64,000 nt of DNA from Chromatiaceae bacterium (GTDB taxonomy: Bacteria > Pseudomonadota > Gammaproteobacteria > Chromatiales > Chromatiaceae). Below are positions 27,250 through 36,788 of this stretch, in pieces. The stretch lies in contig JACKMX010000002.1 in the NCBI GenBank assembly GCA_024235175.1, positions 620,001-684,000 on the forward strand. The letters run 5' to 3'. The translations under genes and the position numbers were made by a program. The notes under the pieces are model-generated. The model made no database searches. It was not told the origin of the DNA and saw only the letters and a program-made list of their open reading frames with translations. The first letter of the stretch is position 1; each line of letters opens with the position of its first letter.

Positions 27250-27702
27250 TCAGATTACATAAGGCCCAATCTTAGCGGTCATCGAGGTCAACAGACCCAG
27301 AATCAGGTTGATTCCGATCAACCGGCGGATACGCGCCATCTCCGCTGCTGCCGCAGGCAATTCACCGGCTGTCAGGGCAACCCCCATGCGCCGATAGGGA
27401 CGAAAATAGATGTACAGGAAAATGCAGATCATCAACACTCCGCTGCCCTGCATCAGGTGCACATGCAATCCGGCCTCACCCTGCCACAGCCCGAGAAAAA
27501 TCCAGTAGCCGCTGCCCAAAATCGCCGCTATGGCCACCCAGACCCAGAGAAAAAAGCGATCGAGAACTGCTTTCAGCAGCGGCAGCCGCAGTGGCGGCTG
27601 CAGCAATTCCGCTGCGGCGGGACGCAGCGCCATATGGGCAAAAAACATTCCGCCGACCCAGATAATGGAACCGAACAGATGAAAAACGAGTGCCACAGAC
27701 AT
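27250..27702 (-). CDS. CopD/HemJ-like small membrane protein
   Basis: 150 residues with four likely membrane helices. His in the first helix (LVFHLFGSIIWVGGMFFAHMALRPAA), further helices around FFLWVWVAIAAILGSGYWIF, LHVHLMQGSGVLMICIFLYIYF and LIGINLILGLLTSMTAKIG. The pattern resembles the CopD domain/HemJ group of haem-binding membrane proteins; exact function unknown. An upstream reading frame continues into asnO, but ATG 27702 (MSVALVFHLFGS) with AAAGGA nearby is the sensible start. It follows asnO by 19 bp and is probably cotranscribed. Confidence 0.7.
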   Translation of the reverse strand: MSVALVFHLFGSIIWVGGMFFAHMALRPAAAELLQPPLRLPLLKAVLDRFFLWVWVAIAAILGSGYWIFLGLWQGEAGLHVHLMQGSGVLMICIFLYIYFRPYRRMGVALTAGELPAAAAEMARIRRLIGINLILGLLTSMTAKIGPYVI

Positions 27703-27721
27703 ATCGGATATATCCTTTCGG

Positions 27722-29506
27722 TCAGGCAGAAACGTCCACGTTACGCTGCAGCCAGAACTCCAGCAGTGCCAGATGCCACAACTTGCTTCCCTGAAGCCGG
27801 GTATGGTGCATCTCCGGCGCCGACAGCAGCATATCCACATAGGCCCGGCTGTACAGACCACGATCGCGGCATGCCCGGGATTCCAGTACCTCGCGCATGA
27901 AACCGAGAAATTCACCGCGAACATATTTCAACGCAGGCATGGGAAAATAACCCTTGGGCCGATCGATCACCGCATCCGGCAGCAGCCCCCGTGCCATCGC
28001 CTTAAGCGGGTACTTGCCACCCTCCCGGAGTTTCAGCTCGGGTGGACAGCGCGCGGCAAGCTCAACCAGCTTGTGGTCCAGAAATGGTACCCGCGCCTCC
28101 AGACCCCAGGCCATGGTCATATTGTCAACGCGTTTGACCGGATCATCCACAATCAGAGTGGTGACATCCATGCGCAGCACGGCATCCATGAATGTGTCCG
28201 CGCCGGGCTGCGCCAGCAGTTCCGAAATAGTGCGGCTGGTAAAGTCCTCACCGCGGTAGTGCGCCGAAACCGTGTGCAGAAACTCCTCATGATCGCGATC
28301 AAAGTAGTGTTTGGCGAATCGCTGCAGCGGAGTTCCCAGGGTCTCGGACAGCATGCGCGGATACCAGAAATAGCCGCCAAACACTTCATCAGCACCCTGA
28401 CCGGACTGCACCACCTTGACCTCTTTGGACACCTGCTCACCGAGCAGATAGAAAGCCACTGCATCCTGTCCGAACATCGGCTCCGCCATGGCATCCACAG
28501 CTTCCGGCAGACGCCGCAGCACCTCCGAGTCCGGAACAAGAAATTTCCGATGCCGGGTCTGATAGCGCTGAGCCACCGGATCAGAATACTCGAACTCACT
28601 CCCTTTTTCGTGCGGATGATCCTCGAAACCAACAGAGAAGGTTCGCAAATCAGACACCCCCGCTTCGGCCAGCAACGCCACCAATAGACTGGAATCCAGT
28701 CCTCCGGAGAGCAGTACGCCAACCGGTACGTCGGAAATATCGTTACGTGTCTGCACCGCGGCACGCAGCGCATCATGCAGCTGTTCCAGCCACTCTCCGT
28801 CACTGACCGGTATTTCCGGGCGGGAGGCGGAAAACCGCCAGTAGCCTTGCTCATGCAGCCGGCCTTGTATATCGATTGTCAGACAGTGACCCGGTGCCAG
28901 CTTGCGCACGCCTTTAAGTATGGTGCCGGGCGCTGGAATAACCGCGTGCAGGGTGAATTGATGGTGCAGACCCACCGGATCTATAGCGGTATCAACCCCT
29001 CCGGCCGACAGCAGCGCCTGGGTACTGGAGGCAAAGCGGAAACGGCTGCCATCGGTGCTGTAATAGAGCGGCTTTATACCCAACCGGTCACGTGCCAGAA
29101 ACAGCTGCTGACGCTGCTGGTCCCAGATCGCGAAGGCGAACATGCCGTGAAAGCGTTCCACGCACTTCCCGCCCCAGGCGTGGAACGCCTTGATGATGAC
29201 TTCGCTATCCCCTTGCGAAAAAAAATGGTAGCCCTTTTCCCGCAGTTCACGGCGCAACTCAGGATAGTTATAGATAGTCCCGTTGAAGACCAGACTGAGC
29301 CCCAACTCTTGATCCACCATCGGCTGATTGGCATGGGCGGAGAGATCGATTATCGCCAGACGCCGATGACCGAAGCCGAGCGGACCATCACTGTAACTTC
29401 CGCCATGATCAGGCCCCCGCCGCTCTAGTCTGGCGGTCATCTGCTGAATCGCGCCAAGGTCAGCCGGTCGGCCGTCAAACCTCAATTCACCACATAAACC
29501 ACACAT
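27722..29506 (-). CDS. asnO: N-acetylglutaminylglutamine amidotransferase (AsnO)
   Basis: 594 residues, asparagine-synthase family. Class II glutamine amidotransferase domain with Cys2 nucleophile (MCGLCGELRFDGRPADLG), RRGPDHGG, LVFNGTIYNYPELR; then a synthetase domain with pyrophosphatase loop VLLSGGLDSSLLVALLAEAG and VVQSGQGADEVFGGYFWYP. The N-terminus and length match the amidotransferase that makes the osmolyte N-acetylglutaminylglutamine amide. The partner dipeptide synthetase/acetyltransferase gene (ngg), usually adjacent, is not in the window, so the pathway call relies on the AsnO-like sequence; a generic AsnB is the alternative. Confidence 0.8.
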   Translation of the reverse strand: MCGLCGELRFDGRPADLGAIQQMTARLERRGPDHGGSYSDGPLGFGHRRLAIIDLSAHANQPMVDQELGLSLVFNGTIYNYPELRRELREKGYHFFSQGDSEVIIKAFHAWGGKCVERFHGMFAFAIWDQQRQQLFLARDRLGIKPLYYSTDGSRFRFASSTQALLSAGGVDTAIDPVGLHHQFTLHAVIPAPGTILKGVRKLAPGHCLTIDIQGRLHEQGYWRFSASRPEIPVSDGEWLEQLHDALRAAVQTRNDISDVPVGVLLSGGLDSSLLVALLAEAGVSDLRTFSVGFEDHPHEKGSEFEYSDPVAQRYQTRHRKFLVPDSEVLRRLPEAVDAMAEPMFGQDAVAFYLLGEQVSKEVKVVQSGQGADEVFGGYFWYPRMLSETLGTPLQRFAKHYFDRDHEEFLHTVSAHYRGEDFTSRTISELLAQPGADTFMDAVLRMDVTTLIVDDPVKRVDNMTMAWGLEARVPFLDHKLVELAARCPPELKLREGGKYPLKAMARGLLPDAVIDRPKGYFPMPALKYVRGEFLGFMREVLESRACRDRGLYSRAYVDMLLSAPEMHHTRLQGSKLWHLALLEFWLQRNVDVSA

Positions 29507-29620
29507 CTGATTACATCCTCATTGGCGGTTGCCGATCGGTAGCCGGGCGCAAACAAAACACCTTTCGAATTATGCCATACTCTTTCTTTTTGTATTCCCG
29601 GCAACAGTTCAGGAGTCAGT

Positions 29621-31066
29621 ATGCACTCTGCAGATATCGGATTGGTAGGTCTGGCCGTTATGGGTCAGAACCTCGCTCTCAATATGGATGATCACGGTTT
29701 CAGCGTGGTGGTATACAACCGCACCCAATCCACTACCGAAAATTTTATCCATGGGCCTGCCGCTGGCACCGGCATTATTGCAGCCGACAGTCCGGCAGCG
29801 CTGGCGAGTTGCCTGAGCCGGCCACGCAAGCTGGTGCTGATGGTGCGCGCCGGCCAGGCGGTGGACCAGGTTATTGACCAGCTGCTGCCGCACCTGGAGC
29901 CTGGTGACATCATCATGGACGGCGGCAACTCCTACTTCAGCGACAGCAGTAGGCGCAATCGGGAACTGGCTGAAAAAGGGATCCGGTTCATTGGGTGCGG
30001 TATCTCCGGCGGAGAGGAGGGAGCGCGCCACGGTCCCTCCGTGATGCCTGGCGGTGACAGATCTGCGTGGCCCGAAATACAACCCATCCTGCAGTCAATT
30101 GCCGCGAAAGTTGATGGAGAACCCTGCTGTCAGTGGATCGGTCCGGAAGGCTCCGGGCATTACGTGAAGATGGTGCACAACGGCATCGAATACGGCGATA
30201 TGCAGTTGATCGGCGAAGCCTACCACTTACTGCGAACCGGCCTGCAAATGAATATCGAAGAGATCAGGCAGGTGTTTGAGGCGTGGAACCGGGGCGTACT
30301 CGATTCCTACCTGATAGAGATCACGGCACGGATATTGGGTATAAAAGATGAAGACGGCAGCCCGTTAGTGGAGAAAATTCTCGATGTGACAGGTCAGAAG
30401 GGTACGGGCAAATGGACCGGTATCAATGCGATGGAACTCGGCATTCCGCTGACCCTGATCGGTGAGGCGGTATTTGCCCGCTGCCTCTCGTCGTTGAAAC
30501 AGGAGCGGCTGCAGGCCGAGAAACACTATCCGCGCCCACAAATCATCTTCAAAGGCAATCGCTCCGCCATGGTGAATGCGATACAGGATGCGCTTTATGC
30601 CGCCAAGATCATCTCCTACGCACAGGGTTACATGCTGATGCGGGAGGCTGCGGCAAAGTACGGCTGGCAGCTTGCATATGGTGATATTGCGCTGATCTGG
30701 CGCGGCGGCTGTATCATCCGCAGCCGCTTCTTAAACAACATCAAGCAGGCATTCGAGCATGATCCCTCACTGGAAAATCTACTGCTGGACGATTTCTTCA
30801 TTGGCGAAATTCAAAAAGCGGAAGCAGGATGGAGAGAGGCGGCAGGCCTTGGAGTGGAACTCGGCATTCCCCTTCCCGCCATAACATCGGCTCTGGCATT
30901 TTTCGATGGCTACCGTTGTGGCAGGCTTCCCGCCAATCTGCTGCAGGCCCAGCGTGACTACTTCGGTGCGCACACCTATGAGCGCAGCGATCGTCCCCGC
31001 GGCGAGTTTTTCCATACTGACTGGAGCGGCAGAACTCCCGCCGCATCGACCAGGTATAGATTTTAA
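29621..31066 (+). CDS. gnd: 6-phosphogluconate dehydrogenase (decarboxylating)
   Basis: 481 residues. NADP site GLAVMGQNLALNMDDHGF and VVYNRT; GGNSYFSDSSRRNREL; substrate-binding GCGISGGEEGARHGPSVMPGG; catalytic Lys in GSGHYVKMVHNGIEYGDMQ; C-terminal helical domain. It converts 6-phosphogluconate to ribulose 5-phosphate and CO2 with NADPH. An AGGAGT ribosome site precedes the ATG. First gene of the gnd-zwf-pgl operon. In a Calvin-cycle organism its ribulose 5-phosphate product also feeds phosphoribulokinase. Confidence 0.96.
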   Translation: MHSADIGLVGLAVMGQNLALNMDDHGFSVVVYNRTQSTTENFIHGPAAGTGIIAADSPAALASCLSRPRKLVLMVRAGQAVDQVIDQLLPHLEPGDIIMDGGNSYFSDSSRRNRELAEKGIRFIGCGISGGEEGARHGPSVMPGGDRSAWPEIQPILQSIAAKVDGEPCCQWIGPEGSGHYVKMVHNGIEYGDMQLIGEAYHLLRTGLQMNIEEIRQVFEAWNRGVLDSYLIEITARILGIKDEDGSPLVEKILDVTGQKGTGKWTGINAMELGIPLTLIGEAVFARCLSSLKQERLQAEKHYPRPQIIFKGNRSAMVNAIQDALYAAKIISYAQGYMLMREAAAKYGWQLAYGDIALIWRGGCIIRSRFLNNIKQAFEHDPSLENLLLDDFFIGEIQKAEAGWREAAGLGVELGIPLPAITSALAFFDGYRCGRLPANLLQAQRDYFGAHTYERSDRPRGEFFHTDWSGRTPAASTRYRF

Positions 31067-31097
31067 ACTTGACAGCTATACGGTACGGATATTGCCC

Positions 31098-32597
31098 ATG
31101 ACAACACGATCCACTGCCTGCACCTATGTCATCTTTGGAGCCACCGGCAACCTATCCAGGATCAAGCTGATGCCTGCCCTCTATCAGCTGGAAGCGGCGG
31201 ACAAACTCTCCCCGGACACCCGCATACTGGCGCTGGGACGGCGCCCCTGGAGTCGGGAACAGTGTATCGGGCAGGTACGGGAGTGGATTACCGAAAAACT
31301 GAAGGAGCGCCATGATGCCAAAGTGCTGGATGCCCTCTGCCAGAAGCTTGACTATTTTCAGGGTGATCTCGAAGACGCGGAGATGTATGACAGACTTCGC
31401 GAAAAACTGCGTGGTGATCAGCCTTATCCCGGCAACACCATTTACTACATGGCGATCAGCCCGAATGGTTTCAGCCGGGTGGTGGATCGCCTGGGCAGCT
31501 CCGGGCTGCTGACTGAAACCAGTGGATGGTGTCGGGTGGTAATCGAAAAGCCTTTCGGTTACGACCTGGCGAGCGCTCAATTATTGCAACGGGCGATCGG
31601 GAACCATTTGCGGGAGGAACAGATTTTCCGCATCGACCATTACCTGGGCAAGGGCACGGTGCAGAACGTGCTGGTATTCCGTTTTGCCAACACCCTGATG
31701 GAGCCACTGTGGAACCGGAATTATATAGACCACATCCAGATAACCCACTCGGAAACATTCGGGGTGGGTAATCGCGCGCAATTCTATGAGGAAACAGGTG
31801 CGATGCGCGATATGATCCAGAGCCACCTGCTGCAGTTGCTGACTCTGGTTGCCATGGAGCCGCCGGTTTCAATGGAAGCGGAAGCGTTGCGTGACGAAAA
31901 AGTCAAGGTCCTCAAGTCGATACGATCGATCCCGCCGGGCGAGATGCAGACTCACGCCTGCCGCGCCCGGTACGGTCCTGGTGTTATAGGGAACAAACCG
32001 GTGTCCGGCTATCTTCAGGAAGAGGGGGTGGCTGCTGAGAGTGTCACAGAAACCTATGCCGCGCTCAAGCTCTATGTGGATAACTGGCGCTGGCGGGGCG
32101 TCCCCTTCTACCTTAGAACCGGAAAACGCATGGCGGCACACCACTCTCTGGTATCCATCTGCTTCCGCCATCCACCTCAGCAGTTTTTTCGCGGCACCCA
32201 GGTTGGACAGGTCAGACAGAACTGGATACTGCTCGGCATCCAGCCGTGTGAATGCCTGCGCATGGAGATGACCGCCAGGGAACCGGGGCTGGAGATGCGC
32301 ACCCGCCAGACCAGCCTCGATGCCGCACTTGTCGGGGACACTGATGTCCATATCGACGCCTATGAGGAGCTGCTGCTTGACGTCATCGATGGAGACAGAT
32401 CCTTGTTTCTTCGCTTCGATGAGGTGGAACAGGCCTGGAAAGTGGTGGACCCGGTGCTGCGCAGCTGGGCGGACGGGCAGGACAGCATCCACACCTACCC
32501 CGCAGGCTCCTGGGGTCCGACAGAGAGTCAACGGTTATTCGAAAAGGAGCATCATCGCTGGCGTCACAGCCTGGACCCGGAGCCTTGGCACAGGTGA
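31098..32597 (+). CDS. zwf: Glucose-6-phosphate 1-dehydrogenase
   Basis: 499 residues. NADP site VIFGATGNLSRIKLMPALY; catalytic RIDHYLGKGTVQNVLVFRFAN region (given in part) with the active His; EKPFGYDL; and PFYLRTGKRM near the end. ATG 31098 (MTTRSTACTY) lies 31 bp after gnd; longer upstream reading frames run back into gnd and are ignored. It oxidises glucose 6-phosphate and makes NADPH. Overlaps pgl at its end. Confidence 0.96.
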   Translation: MTTRSTACTYVIFGATGNLSRIKLMPALYQLEAADKLSPDTRILALGRRPWSREQCIGQVREWITEKLKERHDAKVLDALCQKLDYFQGDLEDAEMYDRLREKLRGDQPYPGNTIYYMAISPNGFSRVVDRLGSSGLLTETSGWCRVVIEKPFGYDLASAQLLQRAIGNHLREEQIFRIDHYLGKGTVQNVLVFRFANTLMEPLWNRNYIDHIQITHSETFGVGNRAQFYEETGAMRDMIQSHLLQLLTLVAMEPPVSMEAEALRDEKVKVLKSIRSIPPGEMQTHACRARYGPGVIGNKPVSGYLQEEGVAAESVTETYAALKLYVDNWRWRGVPFYLRTGKRMAAHHSLVSICFRHPPQQFFRGTQVGQVRQNWILLGIQPCECLRMEMTAREPGLEMRTRQTSLDAALVGDTDVHIDAYEELLLDVIDGDRSLFLRFDEVEQAWKVVDPVLRSWADGQDSIHTYPAGSWGPTESQRLFEKEHHRWRHSLDPEPWHR

Positions 32598-33268
32598 TAA
32601 CCTGGACCTTGTGCGACAACGCAGATGCGGTGGCACGCACTGCCTGTACACGAATAGTGCGTGCTGCGCGCGATGCTATATTCAACCGGGGCCGCTTTGT
32701 TATCGTTCTGGTGGGGGGGTCAACGCCGGAACTCTGCTACCGGCTCCTGGCTGAATCCACAAGCAATTTGCGCAAATGGCACATCTTTTTTGGTGACGAA
32801 CGCTGCCTGCCTCCCACAGACCCGCAGCGCAACAGCATGCTGGTGGCGGCTGCACTGTTCGACAGGGTTTCGATACCCGAAGAGCAGATCCATATCATTC
32901 CGGCCGAGCTTGGAGCCGAGCCCGCCGCTCGCAGTTATGCCAAGCGCATCTCCCGAACAACTCCCTTCGATATGGTTTTGCTTGGGCTGGGAGAAGATGG
33001 CCATACTGCCAGCCTGTTTCCAGGCCATAATCACCCTGAGCGGCCGCTTGTAGTACCCGTTCACGCGGCACCAAAACCACCGGCCGACCGCGTAAGCATG
33101 AATTACTCAACGCTGTCCTTCAGCCGCCAGGTGATGTTCATGGTCACCGGCGAAAACAAGCAGAATGCTGTAACAGGCTGGCGCCGGGGAGATCTGCTGC
33201 CAGCGGCACGCATAGGTTCACTGGGCGGGCTGGAGGTGCTTGTGGACCGGGCTGCATGGAGCGGCTAG
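32594..33268 (+). CDS. pgl: 6-phosphogluconolactonase
   Basis: About 224 residues of the DevB/Pgl type. VLVGGSTPELCYRLLAE, FFGDERCLPPTDPQRNSMLV, and LLGLGEDGHTASLFPGH are the family signatures. It hydrolyses 6-phosphogluconolactone between Zwf and Gnd. The start is taken as a GTG at 32594 that overlaps the zwf stop (GTGA), indicating translational coupling; a TTG at 32585 is the alternative. Confidence 0.94.
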   Translation: MITWTLCDNADAVARTACTRIVRAARDAIFNRGRFVIVLVGGSTPELCYRLLAESTSNLRKWHIFFGDERCLPPTDPQRNSMLVAAALFDRVSIPEEQIHIIPAELGAEPAARSYAKRISRTTPFDMVLLGLGEDGHTASLFPGHNHPERPLVVPVHAAPKPPADRVSMNYSTLSFSRQVMFMVTGENKQNAVTGWRRGDLLPAARIGSLGGLEVLVDRAAWSG

Positions 33269-33343
33269 GCTAAGTTAGGGAACCGGAACACCCAGCCCGG
33301 GTCAAACAGTCCGGAACAGAACTTAAACTAAAGGAGGAGTCGG

Positions 33344-33793
33344 ATGATCACCAATAAGCTGTTTCTGACTGGCATACTGCTGGGAGTGAGCCTTTCGGCA
33401 AATGCCTCTGGAGACCTGATTAAAAAGGCAAGCCGAAACGGGGTCCCTCAAACCATGGACAGGTTGGAGCAGATTGTCCGCGACAAGGGACTTTCAGTCT
33501 TTAATCGCATAGATCATCAGGCCAATGCGATAAATGTGGAAATGGAGATGGGAGCCGCACAGGTGCTGATCTTCGGCAGCCCCAAGTTGGGTACCGCAAT
33601 AATGAAGCAGGACCCGGCGGCGGGCCTGGATCTTCCCTTGCGGGTTTTGGTCTATCAGGATGGCGAGGGGAAAACCTGGATCAGTTATCACGATCCCGGT
33701 GCATTGGAGAGTGAATATCAGCTGAAAGGCAATCCGGCTATTCTGAAAGCTCAGGGCGCGCTGGGAGCCATAACCGACGCCGCAGCCGAGTAG
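33344..33793 (+). CDS. DUF302 family secreted protein
   Basis: 149 residues. Signal peptide (LFLTGILLGVSLSANA) followed by a DUF302 domain: RLEQIVRDKGLSVFNRIDHQANA, VLIFGSPKLGTAIMK, LDLPLRVLVYQD. DUF302 proteins are small alpha/beta proteins, often near sulfur or redox genes, with no firm function. A GGAGGAG ribosome site lies upstream. Confidence 0.88.
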   Translation: MITNKLFLTGILLGVSLSANASGDLIKKASRNGVPQTMDRLEQIVRDKGLSVFNRIDHQANAINVEMEMGAAQVLIFGSPKLGTAIMKQDPAAGLDLPLRVLVYQDGEGKTWISYHDPGALESEYQLKGNPAILKAQGALGAITDAAAE

Positions 33794-33806
33794 CTGACCT
33801 CGAAGC

Positions 33807-34670
33807 TTATCCCACCGCTCTTTTTTTCTCCGGAAAAAAGAGGTGCATAATCTGATCGATCTGGCCATCGGCTTCGGCCAGGCAACCGATACATTGCTGC
33901 ACCGATAATCCGGTTGTTTTCCACGCGGCTTCATCAGCCCGGGCAAGCCGGACCTCGGGCTGCTCACCGGCGTCCGTGCTCTCCGCCATCAGCGTGGCAA
34001 GATGGACGATGGCGGTTTCCAGTGCATTTTCTCCCGCTCGCCCGGGTTCTATATGAAATTCGGTCGCCTGGACCAGACTCCTTGGGAGATCCCACTGGCG
34101 CATCAGGGCGCCGCCAACGCGGGCGTAGTCGAGTCCGATTATCTCCTGTTCAACCTCGAACAGGGGTCGCGCCGTTCTTGCAGACTGTTCCATTGCCTGC
34201 TGCGACTGGAGGGGGATCGTCTGGTACATGACAAGGTGGCCGATATCCCGCAGCAACCCGGCCACGAACAATCGTTCACTGTCCAACACATTACATTTGT
34301 TCGCCAGCTGGCGGGAGAGAATGCCGCAATGGATGCTGCGTCTCCAGAAACGCTGCATATCCATTACCTCTGAGGACATTCCTTCAAAAGTGTCTGCAAC
34401 CGAAGTGGCCAACACCAGATCGTGCACCTGTTGTGTACCGAGAAGACTCGTGGCCCGGGTAACTGTTTCAATCTTGGCAGCCAGACCAAAATAGGCACTG
34501 TTCACCAATCGCAGCAACCGGGCTGTCATGCCCGGATCCCGACTGATGACATCAGCAACTTCGGACATTGAAAAGTCCGGGTCGTCCAGCACCGATCTCA
34601 GACGAAGATAGATATCCGGCAGCGAAATCAGCTTGGCGCCGGCAGTCACCTGCTCCCAAATTGTCGACAT
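33807..34670 (-). CDS. HDOD domain signalling protein
   Basis: 287 residues. HDOD domain: ISLPDIYLRLRSVLDDPDFSM, VISRDPGMTARLLRLVNSAYFGL, ATSVADTFEG, and RRSIHCGILSRQLA, followed by LLRDIGHLVMYQ. These proteins resemble degenerate HD phosphohydrolases and often act in cyclic-di-GMP or stress signalling. ATG 34670 is chosen because GGAGGGC precedes it. Confidence 0.88.
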   Translation of the reverse strand: MSTIWEQVTAGAKLISLPDIYLRLRSVLDDPDFSMSEVADVISRDPGMTARLLRLVNSAYFGLAAKIETVTRATSLLGTQQVHDLVLATSVADTFEGMSSEVMDMQRFWRRSIHCGILSRQLANKCNVLDSERLFVAGLLRDIGHLVMYQTIPLQSQQAMEQSARTARPLFEVEQEIIGLDYARVGGALMRQWDLPRSLVQATEFHIEPGRAGENALETAIVHLATLMAESTDAGEQPEVRLARADEAAWKTTGLSVQQCIGCLAEADGQIDQIMHLFFPEKKRAVG

Positions 34671-34905
34671 CGTGCCCTCCTGCTTCTGCAACCAAGCATG
34701 GGTAACATAGCGTGTAAAATGAAGAAGTCGCATACTTTATTCGGCAGAAACCTGCAAAGTTTAATGCCTTCAACCTCCGACCCGGTGGTTGCCGGCGCTT
34801 ATTGCAATAGCCCGCAGTGCGATTTAGAATGCATCCGATATTTACCGTGCAATCTGGTAGGTTAATTGAGTTAATTTACAATGAATCCGAGGAGAAACTA
34901 AGAAA

Positions 34906-35487
34906 ATGGCACATACACTACCTGATCTGCCCTACCCCAAGAATGCGCTGGAACCGACCATCTCCCAGGAGACGCTTGAGTTCCATCACGACAAACACCA
35001 CCAGACCTACGTCACCAATCTAAACAACCTGGTGCCGGGAACCGAATTCGAAAACGCCTCTCTGGACGAGATCGTGAAGAGATCCTCGGGCGGCATCTTC
35101 AACAATGCCGCGCAGGTCTGGAATCACACTTTCTATTGGAACTGCCTCTCGCCCAATGGAGGTGGTTCACCTTCCGGAGAGCTGGGGTCGGCGATCGACA
35201 AGGCATTTGGCTCATTTGATGAGTTCAGGAAGGCATTCTCCACCTCAGCCGCAACGAACTTCGGCTCAGGCTGGACCTGGCTGGTGAAAAACAGCAGCGG
35301 TGGCCTTGAGATTGTCAACACTTCAAATGCGGGGAATCCGATGACCGATGGTAAGACACCCTTGCTGACCATCGACGTTTGGGAGCACGCATATTACATC
35401 GACTACCGTAACGCTCGTCCAAAGTACCTGGAAGAGATCTGGAAATTGGTCAACTGGGAATTTGTGGCTTCGAACCTGGCGGCTTAA
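34906..35487 (+). CDS. sodB: Superoxide dismutase [Fe]
   Basis: 193 residues. Metal ligands in ISQETLEFHHDKHHQTYV (His), NAAQVWNHTFYWNCL (His) and IDVWEHAYYIDYRN (Asp, His). The Gln in NNAAQVWNH is typical for iron enzymes; manganese enzymes carry it elsewhere. Cytoplasmic. GAGGAG precedes the start and a terminator follows. Confidence 0.96.
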   Translation: MAHTLPDLPYPKNALEPTISQETLEFHHDKHHQTYVTNLNNLVPGTEFENASLDEIVKRSSGGIFNNAAQVWNHTFYWNCLSPNGGGSPSGELGSAIDKAFGSFDEFRKAFSTSAATNFGSGWTWLVKNSSGGLEIVNTSNAGNPMTDGKTPLLTIDVWEHAYYIDYRNARPKYLEEIWKLVNWEFVASNLAA

Positions 35488-35549
35488 GCAGCTTCCTTTC
35501 CGTTCGCCAAACGTGGATGCGTTTCACCACCTGGCGGCAACGCGCAACA

Positions 35550-35583
35550 AACCGTTCCTGTATTAAGCCGGAGCGGTTTTTTT
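35550..35583 (+). terminator. Rho-independent terminator of sodB
   Basis: AACCGTTCC pairs, with one G-U, with the complementary arm GGAGCGGTT, followed by seven T (35577-35583). Confidence 0.8.
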
Positions 35584-35732
35584 ATTACCTATGGTTATAT
35601 CGCAGAATATGGGTGAAAATCTGCCCCGAAAAATTCGCCTCAATCCTGCACGATAGCGACTATATACCCAAACTCAAGAGGGGTGCCGCCCCTCACACCG
35701 AATACAGATCACCAAAGATGGAGCATATTCAA

Positions 35733-36788
35733 ATGGTAAGAAGATGGCTGTCCCCCCTGATCATAGCAACCGCACTACTGCCGGGCTTTGCCTCAGGCGC
35801 CGATTGTGCCTCGACGGAGACGACTTCCAGCTGCAGTGACAACAGCGAAAAAAGTGGCGCACTGTTTCGTTTTGCGGGGAGGGAGTATCACGAAAACGAT
35901 CTGGACATCCAGGTTCGCGAAAATCTTCACCAGCTTGCCAGTAAATATTACGAAGGGCGTCAGCTGTTGCTTGACAATGCGGTGTGGCAGATATACCTGA
36001 CCCAAGAGTCAGAACGCCAGAAAAAAACACCCGAACAGGTGGCGATGGGGTTGATCAGTCTGACACAGCCTACGGAAGAGGCAATGCACACCTTTTACGA
36101 GGCCAATAAATCGAATATTCCAGCTCCGTATGAGCAGGTGAAGCAACAAGTGGCACAATATATAGTCCAGCAACAGGCGCTTAATGAGCGCTCCAAACTG
36201 ATCGCCTCCATTAAGAAGGAGGGGCAGTTTGCACTTCTGATCGAGAAGCCCTTGCCACCCATAGCCACCATCGAGACAGACGGATTTCCCAGTAAAGGTT
36301 CCAAACTTGCACCGGTGGAAGTTGTTGAATTCGCCGATTACCAGTGCCCCCACTGTAAAACCGCGTCTGAAGTGATGCAGCGCCTGGAAAAAGAGTATGG
36401 AGAAAAGATCCGTGTGGTGTTCATGGACTTTCCGATTAACCGTTCAGGCATCTCTCTTAAGGTAGCCGAAGGCGCGGTTTGTGCGGACCAACAAGGTCAA
36501 TTCTGGGCTTACCATTACCGCGCATTTGAATCACAAAGTTCCCTTTCAGCCAACTCCCCGCAGAATCTTGCGGCCAAGCTTGGACTGGATGCTGAAACAT
36601 TTTCCAAGTGCCTGGCCGGTACCGAAGCTCGCTCCAAAGTTGCAAAAGCAAAAAGCGAAGCATTACGGCTTGGTCTTAACAGTACGCCGACTTTCTTTGT
36701 TAACGGCATCAGGGTGTACACTGAATCAAGCCTGGAGAAGGAGTTGAGCGATGCGATCTCCAAAGCACTTAAGGAGGCGGACTCCTGA
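35733..36788 (+). CDS. Secreted DsbA-like thioredoxin-fold protein with PpiC/SurA-like N-terminal part
   Basis: 351 residues. Signal peptide (WLSPLIIATALLPGFASGA), then an alpha-helical part (about 40-165) resembling the N-terminal helices of SurA/PpiC chaperones (REYHENDLDIQVRENLHQLA, TFYEANKSNIPAPYEQVKQQ), then a DsbA-type domain starting VEVVEFADYQCPHCK with a CPHC active site and ending with STPTFFVNGIRV, which contains the cis-Pro. Likely a periplasmic thiol oxidase or isomerase. The start is placed at ATG 35733 (GGAG about nine bases upstream); ATG 35718 also fits. Confidence 0.82.
   Translation: MVRRWLSPLIIATALLPGFASGADCASTETTSSCSDNSEKSGALFRFAGREYHENDLDIQVRENLHQLASKYYEGRQLLLDNAVWQIYLTQESERQKKTPEQVAMGLISLTQPTEEAMHTFYEANKSNIPAPYEQVKQQVAQYIVQQQALNERSKLIASIKKEGQFALLIEKPLPPIATIETDGFPSKGSKLAPVEVVEFADYQCPHCKTASEVMQRLEKEYGEKIRVVFMDFPINRSGISLKVAEGAVCADQQGQFWAYHYRAFESQSSLSANSPQNLAAKLGLDAETFSKCLAGTEARSKVAKAKSEALRLGLNSTPTFFVNGIRVYTESSLEKELSDAISKALKEADS

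Noticed and set aside
27703..27924. Longer CopD/HemJ-like frame extending into asnO
   Set aside because: The extension is a shadow of asnO and not membrane-like; ATG 27702 starts the first helix properly.
30906..31097. Longer zwf reading frame starting inside gnd
   Set aside because: The extension is out of family and the ATG at 31098 gives the normal glucose-6-phosphate dehydrogenase N-terminus.
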